This document shows, one piece after another, positions 26,404-46,343 of a stretch of 64,000 nucleotides of DNA (its first letter is position 1; every line of letters starts with the position of its first letter). Position numbers and translations under genes: made by a program. The stretch is from Colius striatus. Lineage: Eukaryota > Chordata > Aves > Coliiformes > Coliidae. The stretch is taken from the NCBI RefSeq assembly GCF_028858725.1, contig NC_084790.1, positions 3,044,001-3,108,000 on the forward strand, in the 5' to 3' direction. The notes under the pieces were generated by a model that ran no database searches, was not told where the DNA came from, and saw only the letters and a list, made by a program, of their open reading frames with translations.

Positions 26404-27922
26404 CCTCTCCATCAGGTCCTGCTGCAGCTGCCATTGTCCCATTCCCTTCCTTACTGCAGAAAGGGAGCACAGTGGCCACCCCAGACTTTTCCTTGGCATC
26501 TGTTTGAAACAGAACTCTGATTTGATTCAGTTCCATTTGCAATGGAGCACTCTCCATTTTCCCTGCCACCACTCACTTCTTCCCCCTTTTATTTTCCCTC
26601 TTCCTCCTAAAAACGGGAGGGAGAATGGAGGGCAAGGAGAGGGAATGGTGTGGGGTGGCCAGGGGGAAACATTTTGTGTGTGTCATCCAGCCCTCCCAAG
26701 CACCTGTGGCCGTGGGGTTGTCTGACCACGTCCCCAGCACCCTCCGGATCTGCCCAGCCCCACCGTTCCCGAGCCGGGGCCGGCAGCCACAGACATTGCA
26801 TGTGACCTTGATTTTCTCAGCTGGAGCAGCCAGCGCCTGGATGACTGTGCTGGTGGGTTATGCTGGCCGGGGAATTGTGAAAGCCCTTTGTTAATGTGAT
26901 GCAACTCGCTGGAGCGTGAGTGTCCCCAGCCAAGGCAGGGAGGGCAGGCAGTGCAGTCCTCAGAGCTGATTTCCCTTTTCCTTTGTCTTAGTGGTAGGAA
27001 AAAAGATGGCAGGGGAGATGCTGGAGCCACGCTGAGCACCCAGCTCTCCAGGGTCCCGACTCACCTCCCCGTGAGGTCTGGAGCACTGTGGGAGCGCTGG
27101 GAACAGCAGCCAGGACTCTGCTGGCAGCGGCTCAAAAGCAATGTGTCAGCCCCGTGTGCGTGAGATGTCTCCCAAACATACAAGTACATACAAAACGTTT
27201 GGTGGGAGCTGCTCAGGCTGGAGTCAGTTTTTCCCCCTCCCTGGGCTGTCCTGTGCTGCCCTGGGCACTTAGCAAGTGCCGGTGGGGAGGAGGTGAGCCA
27301 AAAGCAGCGGTTTGTGGCTGGCATTTGCATGGGAGCAGGTGCTGGGGTGGTGCCTGCTCAGCCCACAGATATTTATCTCTTGGACACGTGGAGCCAGGCT
27401 GGGCGGCGAGGAGCTGGAGCTGCAGAAGGGCTGTTGGGAGGCGTCAGTCCGGGCAGCAGAGCACCGAGGGCTGTGGTACAGCCGGGCAGTCTGTGGCTTT
27501 ACCACCCAGACAAGGGTCCTTGGGCAACCTGATGTGTTCATTCTGTGACCCTGGCTTTTGGGGGTCCCAGCGCTGTCCCTGGGGCTTGCTTCTCCACCAG
27601 CCAGCTCTCCAAGAGAAGAGGACTTGAATACAAGAGCAACAGGTTAAGAAAACGGAGAGCTGAGCACTCAACACTCCTTCTACATCATTGCTGAGCGGTC
27701 TGCAATTGCCAGTGCCACAACTGTCCCAAGAACAATCCTGTCCCAGCACTGGCACTCGAGCAAAGAGAGCCAAACCCATCTCTGCCAGCTCCTCAGGGCT
27801 GGCACTGCGGGCCCTGGGCAGGGGTTGCTGCTCCCAGGCCGTGGCAGGATTGTACCCTGCAGCAGCTGAACTTCCCTCCAGAGGGTTTTTTTTTTTCAGG
27901 CCTCAGAAAATTAACTGGTAAC

Positions 27923-27932
27923 GAAAGTGAAA
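27923..27932 (+). promoter_or_regulatory. Candidate ISRE / IRF site
   Basis: GAAAGTGAAA, preceded by AAC, is a full GAAANNGAAA IRF/ISGF3 consensus. It lies about 1.4 kb upstream of the STAT5B CpG island, next to a poly(T) tract at about 27886-27898. Motif evidence only. Confidence 0.35.
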
Positions 27933-29339
27933 GCCCAGGAGATCCCATGCGGCTGGCGAGAGCGCTCAGGCAGAAACGAGCACACCCAGTATTGCTTCCT
28001 GCCCGCCGCCTCTCCCCGTGCCGCGCGGCGCTGCCCGGCGTGCCCCGTGTCCCATCGCCCGTGGTGCCGGTGCTGCCCAGGAGGGGTTTGGTGAGGGTGG
28101 GCAGCTGTGCAGGACTCGCCTCTCCCTCTCTAGAGGATGTCAGAGGGGTAGGTAGCGCCTTGAGGGTCCTCACAGCTGCTGGGGGATGTGGCAGCTCGGG
28201 AGAGGGAGATGCAGTGGTGCCCATCCCTCTGCCTTGGATGCCGTTGGTGCAGCAGGCTGCAGTGGCGCTGGGGACCCGTGGTCTGCAGCAAGAGGAAGCA
28301 TCCAGATCCAAACAGGGAAGCCAAGCACGTTTCACACAGAGGGCCTGGCTCAGTCGCTGGCCCCAGGCAGCCTCACAGCCTCGGGGAACAGGACGCTAGG
28401 GTCTGGGGAATCCTGACCAGGAGAGTGTGGGGACCCCAGATGTGGCACAGCAAGTTCTTGGCATGACCTGGTGAACCCCACGGAGCCCATGAGGCTGGGC
28501 TGGTGTGCTGGTCCTGTGACATCCCCTGGGCTCAGCTGCGGCTCTGCCCAAACCTGCTGCACCCTGCTGCGGTTGTGCCTGCCGGAGCGGCCGCGGTGCC
28601 GGAGCAGCACGTGCAGGGACTAAGGCATGGATGGCATTCTGACATGGGAGGTGGCTCGTGGCTTCTGCTTGTCCTCGCCGGTCTTGCCTTTTGGATGACT
28701 CCTGGCCCCAAGAGCTCCCTCCCAGGTGTGGCCCCGCAGCGTGGAAACCTTTCCCCACCAGCCCAGACACCGTGTCCCTTTCTTCTCCTCGTACTCACTC
28801 GAAAACCCCAGCAGAGCCCACATGTCTCCTGCAGGAAACTCCTCCTCCCCAGTGCAGGGGGCCCACTCAGCCTCTGCCTGGAGAGGTCCAGGGCCAGCGG
28901 GCTGCAGCCAAGGCCTGCAGGCAGCACAGCACAAAGGAACCATTAAGAAATAGGAATAGATGCAACAGGCAGCGTTGGCACCTTCGCCAACGGGGATGTG
29001 CCGTGGGAGGGCTGACGGGCACACGGCTGGGTGGGTGGTCGTAGTCAGGGATGGTGGCAAGGGAGAAATAGCCACAGACCCAGGGACCGGAGAGGATGTG
29101 GGCGAAAGGAGAGGTGCAGACGGGGGTCCCAGTGCTGGGTGGAGGCGGTCTAGGTCACGGCTGGTGCTGAGGACCTGGTGCCAGCGCCCGGTGCCGCGGT
29201 GGGCTACCCCGGTGCCAGTGCTGCTGTTGGAGCGGGATCCCCGGTGCATGTTCCTACCGATGCCCGGTACCGGTTCGGGCATCCCAGTGCCCAGCACCAA
29301 CGCTCGGTGCTGTTCTGCGCCTCCCTGCAACGCGGTGCC

Positions 29340-30350
29340 CAGGCTCCGGTACTGCCGAAGCCGGCAGCAGCTCGGTGCTCGGCCCGGTGGCGGCGGCGGC
29401 GGGCGGGGGCGGTGCCGGGGGGCGGTGCCGAGCGGGCCGGGCCGGGCCGGGCGGCGGCGGGGGGCGGCGCAGGCGGCGGCGGCGGCGGCCGGAGGGGGCA
29501 GAGCGGCGGCGGAGCCGAGCGCCGAGAGCCGCCGGAGCAGCGGAGCCGCAGCCGCCGCCGCGGCCGCAGGTAGAGGCGAGCGCGGGGCCGCCATCGCCGC
29601 CGGGGCTGGGACCGGAACCGGGACGGGGCCGCTTTCGCTTTCCGCGGTGGCAACCGGGCGGGGGGGTGGTGGTTTGGGGGCACCTGCGGCGGGGGGCGGC
29701 CGGGGCTCGGGGCCTCTCCGCCGTCCCGTCGGTGTTTGGGGTGTTTCGTAACTCGGGGCCGGGCGCGGGGCGCTGCGGCGGGGCCGGCCGGGCCCGCGGC
29801 CTGGCTGCGGGCGGAGGGGCCGCGCAGGTGCGGGCAGGGCCGCGGGCGCCGAGCGGAGCCGCCCCCGGCGCGGCGCTCCCCGGAGCGGGGTCGGTGTAGG
29901 GGGAGGGCGGGTGGGGACTCTGCGCGGGCCGGGGCCGTCCCGGGGCCGTCCCGTGGCCGTCCCGGGGCCGCGGCGCATCCCGGGGCGGGGGCGCTCGTGG
30001 CGCGGCGGAGCGGGGCCGGTTCCCGCCGCTGCCGCCCCGCGCCGGGCCGGGCCGGGCCCCGGGGAAGGCGGCTCGGCGCGTCCCGAAGCCGCGCGGGGGT
30101 CAGGGCCGGCTGACCCCGAGCCCCGCGCCCGGGCAGGCGGGGGACTCGCCACCGACACCGCAGCGGGCCGCGCGTTAGGAGCTGGGTCACCAGCGGCGGT
30201 GGGACACACGGCTCCACGCCGCCCGGCAGGCGGATGGGAGAATGCTCCCCCGCCCGTGCGAAGCGGGAGCGGTGACACCCCGGGGGTGCTGCAGTGCCCG
30301 GTGGCCTTTCGCCCAGCTCAGGCGCCGGCCGGGTGACACCGAGTGAGTGT
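29340..30350 (+). promoter_or_regulatory. STAT5B: STAT5B CpG-island promoter with candidate non-coding exon 1
   Basis: The densest CpG island of the window outside the two gene ends. At 29569 a G/C-rich stretch ends in the donor-like CCGCAG|GTAGAG, a plausible 3' boundary of a non-coding first exon. Known mammalian STAT5B genes also have a non-coding exon 1 and a long first intron before the ATG exon. The long open frames across this island, on both strands, are a consequence of its GC content. Transcript data would be needed to fix the exon. Confidence 0.55.
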
Positions 30351-33300
30351 GAGCCCTGTGAGCAGCGGCCACCTGTCCGGCAGGATACGGGAGCTGTCAG
30401 GGCTCTGCGCCCGGGCAGCCGCCGCGCTCACGCCAGGCCGGGCTCCCGGCAGCTCCTTACCGCGGTGCCAAGGGGCTGCGTGGCTCACGTCGGCACTGGG
30501 GTGAGGGTGCTGGCACTGCTGCGGGCTCCCAAGCTCTGCCTCCACCTGAACCGCTGACAGCGGCGAGGTCTTCGCCGTCAGCCGCAAAGCCGGGGCTGTC
30601 GGCTGGTGTGAACTCGTGGTGAGGCTTGGCAGGAGCCAGCACACGCCACTGCGATTAGAGGAGCCCCATGGCAGAGGGCGAGGGACGGGCAGGGACAACA
30701 AGCGGGCTGTTGGTGGTTGCTGGGGCTCGTTGCTGAGCGGTGCAAGGCCTTGGCACCGCCATGGGAGGATCGTGGCGTGGTGCAGGACCACGTGTCTCAC
30801 CGTGGCAGGGACGTGACACACGAAGTCACCACACCACGGGCCACTTTGTCGCAGAGGGACGTTCTCGGTCCTGGACTGACTCACCCCGCTGGCTGCCTGC
30901 AGCCTGCCCTGCGTTCCCCAGGCATAGTCAGGGCTGCAGCCGGTGTCTGCAGAGGTCGTTGGTGCATGGTGGTCTGCGTGGTGGTCTGTGTGGTCCCAGC
31001 TGTGTGCTGTGGGAGCTTTGCTCCTCTTCCTTCCGCCACCCTGTCTTTGAGAGAAAGGCTCAGCGCCCGTCACGGGGAGCACGGCCCTGCGCTGGCATGG
31101 GAGGGCTGGCTGCCGCTGCAGTGCTCTGTCGGTGGCGATTTTGAGCCAAGGTTTGCCATCGTGCTTCAACACGTTTGCTTGGGTGCAGTGATCCCGTGCT
31201 GGAGGGAGGTTTGCTTTGGGGCCCAGCACCCAAGCTTGGCTTTGCCGTGTCCGCCTGGCTCTGGGGAAGAGGGGAGGCGTTGGGAGTGTTGGGGTCACAA
31301 GCCCTGGTGCTCCTGAACTGACGTGGCTCCTGGGTGCCCAAAATGCTGAGTGTGAGGATGGAGACCATCTCCCTGGGTTTTATAACCATCCCCGAGGCTG
31401 GGGAGGGCTGTGCCATGCCGAATGTGCAGCCGTGAGGAGGAGGAGCTGTGATGCAGGTCGAGAGGTGCTCAGGCTGGGAACGGGGTGTGACAGGCAGCTG
31501 TCACCCACTCTGCCTTTCACACCGCTTTGACTTGGACACCCCTTGAGGAGCGTGTGCCCCACGTCAGTTGTCACTAGAGCCATGTCACTGGCTTTGTTGT
31601 GTCTCTCTTGTCCCCAGGCCAGTGCTTTGGAGCAGGATGAGGGATGCTGGAGCTGGGAAGCTGCAGGAGGGGAATGCTCAGCGCAGGGTCGCGTGAAGCC
31701 TGGGGAGGGACCTTCCCCTCTCTCTGCAGGGGAAGTGCTGACTCCAGGGCGGCTCTCAAGTCTTTGCCGTGGGGTTTCCCAGCTCTCTCTCAAGTGATAG
31801 CAAAACCCAGATACTCTGCTTGCGAAAAATCCCTGCTCCTACTCCTCCACAGTGTGGGCGGCAAGTGGTGACTGGGCTGTGCTGAGTACTGTAAAGCAGC
31901 CCCGTCAGCTGGGAAATGACTTTCTGGTTTGCAAGGAATTACTGTAAACTGGGCTGTGCTTGAGGGTAGCCTCGGGGAGCCGTCAGGAGCCTGGGCACAG
32001 CAGCAGCACCTCCCTCCCTCCTTTCCATCCGCATCCCCTGGGTGCCTGCTGCCTTTCCCACCGTGCAGTGTGAGTGCTTGGCCTCAGAGCAGCCTCTGCC
32101 TGAGCTGAGGGGCTGAATGCAGCACCTCACCAGTCCCCACCTCAGCAGGTCGGATTGGGGCTCAGCTCTGCGGTCAGGCAGGCAGCTCCAGCCTTGGGAG
32201 GCTGTGCTGGCTCTGGGGCTTCCAGCATGCTCTGAGAGAAGTAGCCTCGACAGCTGTAATGTTTCTGTGGCGTGCCTTTCCTTTCATGGGGTGTCTATTT
32301 TGCAACCCCCAAGTGTTTTGATCCCGGGAGGAAGGGGGGAGGCGGGGGGAGGGTGGGGGTGTTTACCCTGGCACTGCGTGGCCAGCGCAGGGATCCAAGC
32401 GGGTGCTGGGCATGCCTGGATCCTGCATGCAGCAACAGTTCTAGCAACATCTGCTGGCTGATAAAAAGGTGGCCTGCTGCAAGCCCAGCCGCTTCTCCTG
32501 CCGCGTTGGGAAACGTCTAGGGGGGGAGGCACACATGTGAACACGGCTTCCTGGACGATAGGGCTGAGCTGACTTGCTGATAAAGCAGAATCCACCCATC
32601 TAGCTGCACCAGAGGGGCAGGGAGCTCTGGCTCCTCTCAGGCAGGCATTTGCTTTCCCTTAATTTGTTACCCTTCGTGCCGACTCCTGCTTTGTGCCAGG
32701 CAGGGGAGCGATGTGCTGCAGGGCAGCCCCTCTCGGTGTAGCCCGAGCGTAACGTGGTCGCGGCTCTGTCCCCCCACCACCCCGTTAAAACAGTTACTGG
32801 TCAGTTTTGCAATCTCCCATTTTCGTGCAATTTCACGTCTTCCTGTTGTGAGGAGATGTCAATGCCGATTTATTGGGCAGCTCTGCCAGGGAGGGAATTG
32901 TGGAGGGGAAAAGGCTGGTGCCGGGCCAGAGCTCGAAGAGCCGGCACGGCGGCATCGGCACGGGCGAGCGGCTGAGTGCTGCGTGCACGCTCTGTCTGGC
33001 TTTTTATCCCCCTCGCTGGACGGCTGTCTGCAAAGCTTTTAGCAGGGAAAGAGGCAGCTCGCGCTGGCAGCGCAGCCAAGCCCCTCTCGCTGGCTTGAAA
33101 CAGCTGTAAAATGATCTCTGTCCCATTTGGTGGCGTTAACACGTGGCTGTGGCGCTTTTCGGGCTGCAGCTCTGGCTGGCACAGCTGCCCCGGCGCAGCA
33201 CGCTCCCTTTGTAACCCCATTAGTCACCTCAGCCTTTTGGGAGTGGGGGTGCTGGCTGTGCAGTGAGGGGGTCAGGGCTCTGCTCTGTCCTGGCAGCTGC

Positions 33301-36099
33301 TGCTGCTCCTGGGGCTGCGTGTCCTGGGGTGAGGAAAGCTGCAGCCCAGCTCTCCTACCTGTCCCTGTTTGTGTGTGTTGGGGATGAACACTGGGTTTAA
33401 CCCCTGGCCGGGCTGGAGTTGCACCAGCTCTGACTGAGAACTGGGTTGCAGAAACTATTGTTGTGTTGTTTTTCTGCTCCCATCTGACTGGTCTGAGCCT
33501 GCCCTCGGGCAGGGGTGACAGGGTGCTCCTGGGTTGGGGTACCTGCGAGGGCTTTCCCGGGCTCCGTGCTGGCTGCTGGTAGTGGCAGAGCAGCACTCAA
33601 CGTCCCCCATCACCCCAGCACCCTCCTGTGCAGCTCAGCACTCACAGCCCACACTTGGTGTTCTCTCCCAAGGACGAGGGTGTGAGGGTCCTGTGCTACC
33701 TTGCAGCATGGCCAGTGCCTGTTCCCTGGGCAAGGTGGTCAGGCAGGGCAGCGGATACCCTCAGGGTCTCTCTGCCTCTCCGTGTCCTGGCTCAGCCCCC
33801 CAGGTACCCATGCTGTGTGACATGCAGGCTGATGCCAGCACTGGGGGAGGCTCCTGCACCATCTCCCCTGCCCCGTGGAGAGCACGAGCATGGTGTCAGC
33901 TGGAAGGGGATAGATGTCACTGGTGTCTGTGCTCTCCATGTCTCTCTGAGCCCACCTGGGTCCAGCAAATCCAGCCTGTCCAGAGACTGGATTAGTGTGA
34001 TTGTATGAGCTCGCTGGAGCGTGCCAGATAAAATGAAATTGTGTCTCCAGACCCCAATCAGGACTAAGTCGATGCTAAAATGAGCTTAATCCTCAGGTCC
34101 TTCCAACCAGCCCAGCCCTCCTGGGCTGGTGCTGGTCTGTGCAGGGATTAGCAGTGAGCCCAGGGCTGTGCCATGGGGTCTGCAGGGTCCCCAGGAGGTG
34201 GCAGTTCTGCCTGGCTGGTTTGTTGCAAGGGACGAGGATGAGCTGGGCAGTGAGTGTGCAAGGGCTTCTCTCCTGTCTCTGCTGGGTTGTTGTTATTGTG
34301 GAGGAGAAATACCATCACACAGTGCCTGGGCACACGGTGGCTGCACATTCCCTCCTGGGCAAAGGCTGGTGCCTGCCTGGAGCTGGGATGCCACAGGCAG
34401 GCAGTGGCTCTGTGCTGGGAAGCCTTGGGACCCCAAAGTGTGTGAGCCTGCAGCTCCCTGCCACACCAGCCCCATGGCTGCTTAGTTCATCTGCTCAGCC
34501 CCAGGGAGCCAGGAGTAATTAAAGCAATCCCATCTGTGGGCTTACAAACAGGGGCAGCACCAGTGCTGCTGGGGACTGGGCTCCCTGCAGCGGGTGTCCT
34601 CGCAGCATCCACGCTGGACTCTTGCCTGTGGGGGCCAGGTGGGCTCTTGGCTGTGCTGACGCTGGCTCCTGCTGCGGCACTCCCTGCCTGCCTCCCCCAG
34701 GGTGGACTGGCTGCCTGCACCGCTCTCCTCAGCCCCCAGCTGAGGAGACAGACAGGCCCTCGTTGTTCCCGTGCAGCCGCAGCCTCCGGCACAGCCTGCG
34801 TGGGGGCTGGCACAGCCGGCTCCTTGTGCTGGGGCCGGCTGGGTGGTCCTGGGCACGCGGTGCCTCGGGTGATGGAGCATGCTCACCTTGCTGGGGCAAC
34901 CCCAAAGGACTGGGCTGGCCCTCCTGCCTGCACTGTGGCAAGCTTGGCAACTTGGCCAGCAGCGTGGCAATGTGCCTGTGGCCTCCTTGCTTTGCTGCAG
35001 GGAACCTGGGTCCTGCCAGGGCAAGTCCCACTACGTTCTCAGCGTTTGAGGGAATCCCTGAGGTGCTGGGGCAGCGCCTGTATCTGGCCATGACCACCCC
35101 AGGGTGTTTTTTGTCTCAAGGTTCCAGCCCCGGGGTGGTTTTTGTCTCAAGGTTCCAGCCCTTGGATTCAAGGTATTTTGCTGGGATTTCGTTGGGTATT
35201 TTGGTGGTTTTGGTTTGATGCAGGTTTCTGAGCCTCTGTGGTTGGAAGGGAAAATCTGAAGAGGGGAGAAAAAAAACCCGTTCCCAGGGGCGACAGATGC
35301 CAGTGGGCAGGTACAGCCCCGGGCCCGTGGCGTGAGCCAAGCTGCCCCTCAGCCCCTGCCACCCTGCTGGGCACCCAGGCAGCAGCAGTGCCGTGTCTGG
35401 GGCGTCTCCAGCTGTGTGTGGGGCTGGTTTCTCCCCAGGCAGTGCGTGGGCTCTCCTTGTTCCTGTCACCCTGCGAGTTCTCCATTTTTGGCTCCCGAAG
35501 TTGCCAGGACACCCGACCAGTCCCGGAACTGCCAATCCTGGCTCTGCCCGCTGGCTGCAGGGCCCGTCACCTCCCCCCCTCAGCCGGGGCACATCACGTT
35601 TCCAGAGCCAGCCCTACCTCTTGTGTGAGCCCTACGGCTCCCAGCCCCACTCGCTGGTGGTTTCCAGCGTGGGCCGGGGAGGTCGGTTTCCTCCTCCCTG
35701 ATGCAAAGCCATCGGCTGCTTCTGCTCTTCTGCAGGAGACAAACAAAACCCATCAAAGCACCGAGCTTCTAGAAGGAGCTCACCTTCAGGCACTGCTGCC
35801 TCCCAGCCCGAGAGCTGCAAACCACAGCCGGGTGTAAAACGGGCTCCACCGTGCCCCGGTGCCCACCAGCCCCTCTGAGCAGGGACAAGGGGGTCTGGGG
35901 GCCGCTCACTTGTCACCCTGGCGCCCCAGTGCCGTGTGTTGTGGGGAGGAGGGTGTGAGCAGAGCCAGGGGGGCTGCGGGTGAATCTGTCCAGTCTCTCC
36001 TCATGCTGGACCCCTGCGCCCGTCCCTGGGGTCCCACCCCTGGCTGCCACCCGCCCACGGGGGCTTAGGGGGGACTCGGCCCCACCGACACGCCGTGGG

Positions 36100-36419
36100 C
36101 AGAGGCTGTGCCTGGCTCTGTCACCAGGCAGGAGCGTGGAGGGGTTGGCAGCCCCGCTCCCTCGACAGGCAGCGCCGCTGCAGCAGCGGCAGAGGAAGCA
36201 GCCGGCAGCCCCGGGGGCTGGCAGCCCTGTGCGGGCAGCTGACATTTTGGAAGGAAATAGCTGTTCTCTGCTCCTTCCTGTAGCAGGCAGCCTGCGAAAC
36301 GGCCGCCCCGGGAGCTGGGCTGTGCTGGCACTGCCTGCCTGGAGCTGCTGCCGGGCTGCCCCGGGGCCGCGACGCCGGAGCCGGAGCCGTGCGTGGGGCA
36401 GAGCGGGGCTGCGCCCCAG
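36100..36419 (+). promoter_or_regulatory. Candidate alternative promoter/first exon of STAT5B
   Basis: A secondary GC- and CpG-rich block that ends with a perfect consensus donor (CCCCAG|GTGAGT, GT at 36420). It contains ETS-type GGAA cores around 36249-36255. It lies about 4 kb upstream of the ATG exon on the same strand, so it could be an alternative non-coding first exon. No start signal is visible. Confidence 0.25.
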
Positions 36420-38198
36420 GTGAGTGTGACGGTGGGATGGGGCACCCCACAGGGAGCTGGGGCTGTGGTTTCTGTGCCCTGAGGAGATGGGAACTGTGCT
36501 GAGCCCTGGGGCTCTGCTGGCCCATGCCAAGCCCATGCGTGGGGTACCCGCTGGCTGGGGGGCTCGTTGGGTGGGTGCGGAGCCCTCTGTGCCCCCCTTA
36601 GCTGTGGGGCAGGATGTGATGCTCAGCAGTGCTTGCTGCCGGGAGCACGCAAGCCCACGCGTGAGAGGGGCTGAGAGGACGGAGCCTGCGGTGGGGGTCT
36701 GTCTGAGCGGGGTCGCTGGGCTGCCCAGGGGCTCCAGTGGGTTCCCTGGGGTAAGCTGGTGTGGGCAAGGGGGTTGTCTGTGTCAGGAGCATTGGAGTCG
36801 TCCTCTGTGCCAAGCAGCTGCTCTGGGCTACCAGCACCACCATTCCCAGGGCCTGGCTGGGGGCCGGATCCTGCCTGGAGGGAGCCAACTTGGTGCTGCT
36901 TTTCTTGGGGGGGGGCACAGGATACCTTCCTACAGGAGCTGCTGAGGGGCAGGAGCAGCACTGTGTGGGCCACAACCAGACCCCTTCCCAGCATCAGCAG
37001 GCATAGAGTGTGCAGGGTCGAGCCCTGCAGCCACGAGCGAGGGCAGCTCTGACCTGGAAGCGATCGTGGGCTCCCAGAGCTGCCGAGAAACCACGTGTCG
37101 AGTGTTTACTGCGGCGGGAGGAGGCAGCGCGGCGGGCACAGGGCTGCTGCTTCCCTGAGCCCAGCGCTGGGGCAACCACTCAGCCCCTGTCCCGGGGAGG
37201 AGCCTGCTCTGGAGACCCCCAGGCAAAGGGCAGTGCAGGAGCAGGGGGTGTTTACAGCCAGACCCCTTCGCCGTGGCCCCCCAGGGCTTTGCCTCATGGC
37301 CATTGCCCGTCCCTACGAGCACAGGCGTGCAAGGGGCTGCAGTCAGGGGCTGTGCCGGCGCCAGGGCAGGGGTGTCCCCAGGGTGGCTGCGTGCTCTGAG
37401 CATCCCACAGCAGTGACTGTGCTCTGCTGTGCCTGCAGCACGTGGGGAGCTGGCACTGCCGTGGGGAGCTGGCACTGCCGGCCTCGCCCTGTGAGGCATT
37501 TCCCTCCTTTTGTCTGCTACAGACACGCTCTGGCTTTCAGCAGCTCGTGACCCAGCGCTGCTGCCAGCCTGCTGCCGTTGCCCAGTGGCCTCACATCGGG
37601 CCCCCTGCCCACCCCCAGCCCCAGCCATGCTGCCAGCCTCCCCTTGCCCACCCCCACCGCTGCCTCTGACCCTCTGAGAGCCCCTTTTTGGGCGGGTTTC
37701 CCCCGCTTTGCATCCGTTTCGATGGTGCCTCCTCATTGCATCGGGGCTGTTGGGTGCAGAAGCAATGACCACCTCCCTTGCAGGGCTGAGATCCCTCCCC
37801 ATGGCATTTGTCCTGCCCCAGGGAAGGTGCTGCAGGCGAGAAGTCACCGGTGAGCGCGTTGCTGTGGCTTGTTGAGTGCTGCTGGTTAACCAAGCTGCAG
37901 TAATGGCTGGGTTATAGCTCGCTGCCAGCAAGTAAATGCAAAGTAGCTTAAACCACTGCAATTATCTGTCTCTTACAGTTGTTTGCGTGCGTGTGTGGCC
38001 GGTGGCTGCAGCCTGGCTGGCCCGTGCCGACGTCCCCAGCCCTGCCAGGGCATGGGTGCTGCAGTGAGGGCCATGGCTGGGGGGCTGGGGATGCCTGTGC
38101 ACCCTGAGTCAGGGAGGAAGAGGCTTTCTGAGATGGGTGGGGGAGTGTGAGGGGGAAGCTGGTCTCTTTTCATGGAGTGAAGCTGTGCCAAATGGGCA

Positions 38199-38620
38199 AT
38201 GAAGCTGGGGAAGGGGCTGGAGCACAAGTCTGACGGGGAGCAGCTGAGGGAATGGGGGTGTTGAGCCTGGAGAAGAGGAGGCTGAGGGGAGACAGGAGCA
38301 CTCTCTGCAACTCTCTGACAGGAGACTGCAGTGAGCTGGGGGTCCATCTCTTATAGCAAGTAATGAGTGACAGGGCATGAGGAAACAGCCTCAAGTTGCC
38401 CCAGGGCAGGTTGAGGTTGGAGCTGAGGCAGAACTGTTTCCCTGAGAGGGGTGTCACCCCTGTGCCAGGCTGCCCGGGGAGCTGGGGCAGTGCCCAGCCC
38501 TGGAGGGATCCCAAAGCCGTGGAGCTGAGCTGCTGAGGGCTGTGGGTGAGCGGTGAGCTGGGCAGGGTGAGAGTCCATGATCTTCAAGGTCTTTTCCAAC
38601 CAAAATGACTCTCTGATTGA
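38199..38620 (+). mobile_element. CR1 LINE 3' fragment in STAT5B intron 1
   Basis: Sense copy of the same CR1 type as those at 9053 and 15718: TTGAGCCTGGAGAAGAGGAG, CTGACAGGAGACTGCAGTGA, CAAGTTGCCCCAGGGCAGGT and a degraded tail TTTTCCAACCAAAATGACTC. Confidence 0.92.
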
Positions 38621-39749
38621 AAGCTCCAAGGGAGTCTCTGTGAGCTCTCACCCAGGGCAGCTGCTGGTGCACTGAGGAGCGTGGTGCTGGGCACAGTCTG
38701 TCAGTCCATGGGTGAGATGCAGGACACAGAAACGAGGCGCTTGGAGAGACCATCCACTGTGACACTGCTGACACCCATGGAGGTCACGTCTGAGCCTGGC
38801 AAGAGTGGGAGTTTTGAGGCCTGTTTATCCTCCCACTGAGGCAGTGGGGCCTTGGGCATGGCCCTGGCTGGGCCACGCTGCCACAGTCCCCGTGTGAAGG
38901 CTGATGTGAGGCTGGTTCAGCTTTCCCCAGGCAGCCTGGCACCGCCTTGAGCGCGGTGTCTGCCGGCTCACCGCAGCACCAGCCCGAGATCCGTTGCTTA
39001 ACAACACTCTGGAGTGGAATAGGAAGTGTTTTGTCGCCACGAGATGGGAAGAGATCACCATTTTCTCAAGAGGCAGGGCAGTGTTTGTTTGCTCTGTGCC
39101 CATGAGGACGTCCCCTGCTCCCCCAGGCACTCGGGGTGTCTGTGGCGTTGTGGCCTCTCTCCTCTGCTCTCGCCGATGCCCCTTATCGAGCAGCCACAAT
39201 TTCCAACCGCCAGCACACGTCCTGCTGTCGGCCATCCCTCCTTCCCTTCCCCTCCTTTGCCTGCGTTTCTCTGCCTCCCCAGGCCCCTCCTTACCAGCAG
39301 AATTTCCAGCTCCGTGATTTCTGTGAACGTGGAAACGTTCCTCGTCACTTTTGTAGGAGGGGGGGAAAAGGCATTTTTAGCCAACTCTCAGTTATTGTTC
39401 CCCTTCCTGTGTTAGGGGGTGAGTGTGCAGGGCTTGGGGGCTCCAGCCATGATGCCTCTGCTTGGACACACTGCTGCCATCCCCTGGCGTGAGCCTCTGC
39501 CTGCAGGATGGCACTGGCTGCTTCTGGAGCCCTTTGGGGAGAGAGGGAGGGAGGTGAAGCCCCCACCAGTTCCATCTTGGCTCCCTCTGTTTGTCACCAG
39601 GCAAGGCAGTAAGTGGATCCCATCCCACTCACCCTGGCTTTGGCATGCAGCCCAAGGCCTCGTGCCACTGCCTGGCACCTCTGCACAGCCGAATCCCAGG
39701 TGGTTTGGGTGCAAGTGTATGTAAATGTTATTTATTGCTGCACCCATGA

Positions 39750-46343
<6,594 letters not shown>

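Larger units (their letters stand above)
18891..29340. other. STAT3-STAT5B intergenic region
   Basis: About 10.4 kb without a supportable gene. It holds three CR1 copies (19160, 21110, 22838), a 22-bp three-copy repeat (26338-26403), and single motifs that could belong to enhancers: a TGACGTGA/kappaB pair (24294-24423), a STAT consensus (25771) and an ISRE (27923). In mammals STAT5A sits between STAT3 and STAT5B; I see no STAT-like exon on either strand here. Confidence 0.7.

Noticed and set aside
28620-30278. A 552-codon minus-strand open frame over the 29-30 kb CpG island
   Set aside because: Low-complexity Pro/Arg/Ala product with no homology I can recognise; expected from the GC content.
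39319-39327. TTCTGTGAA in STAT5B intron 1 as a STAT feedback site
   Set aside because: It fits TTCNNNGAA, but about 16 chance matches are expected in the window and nothing else marks the spot.
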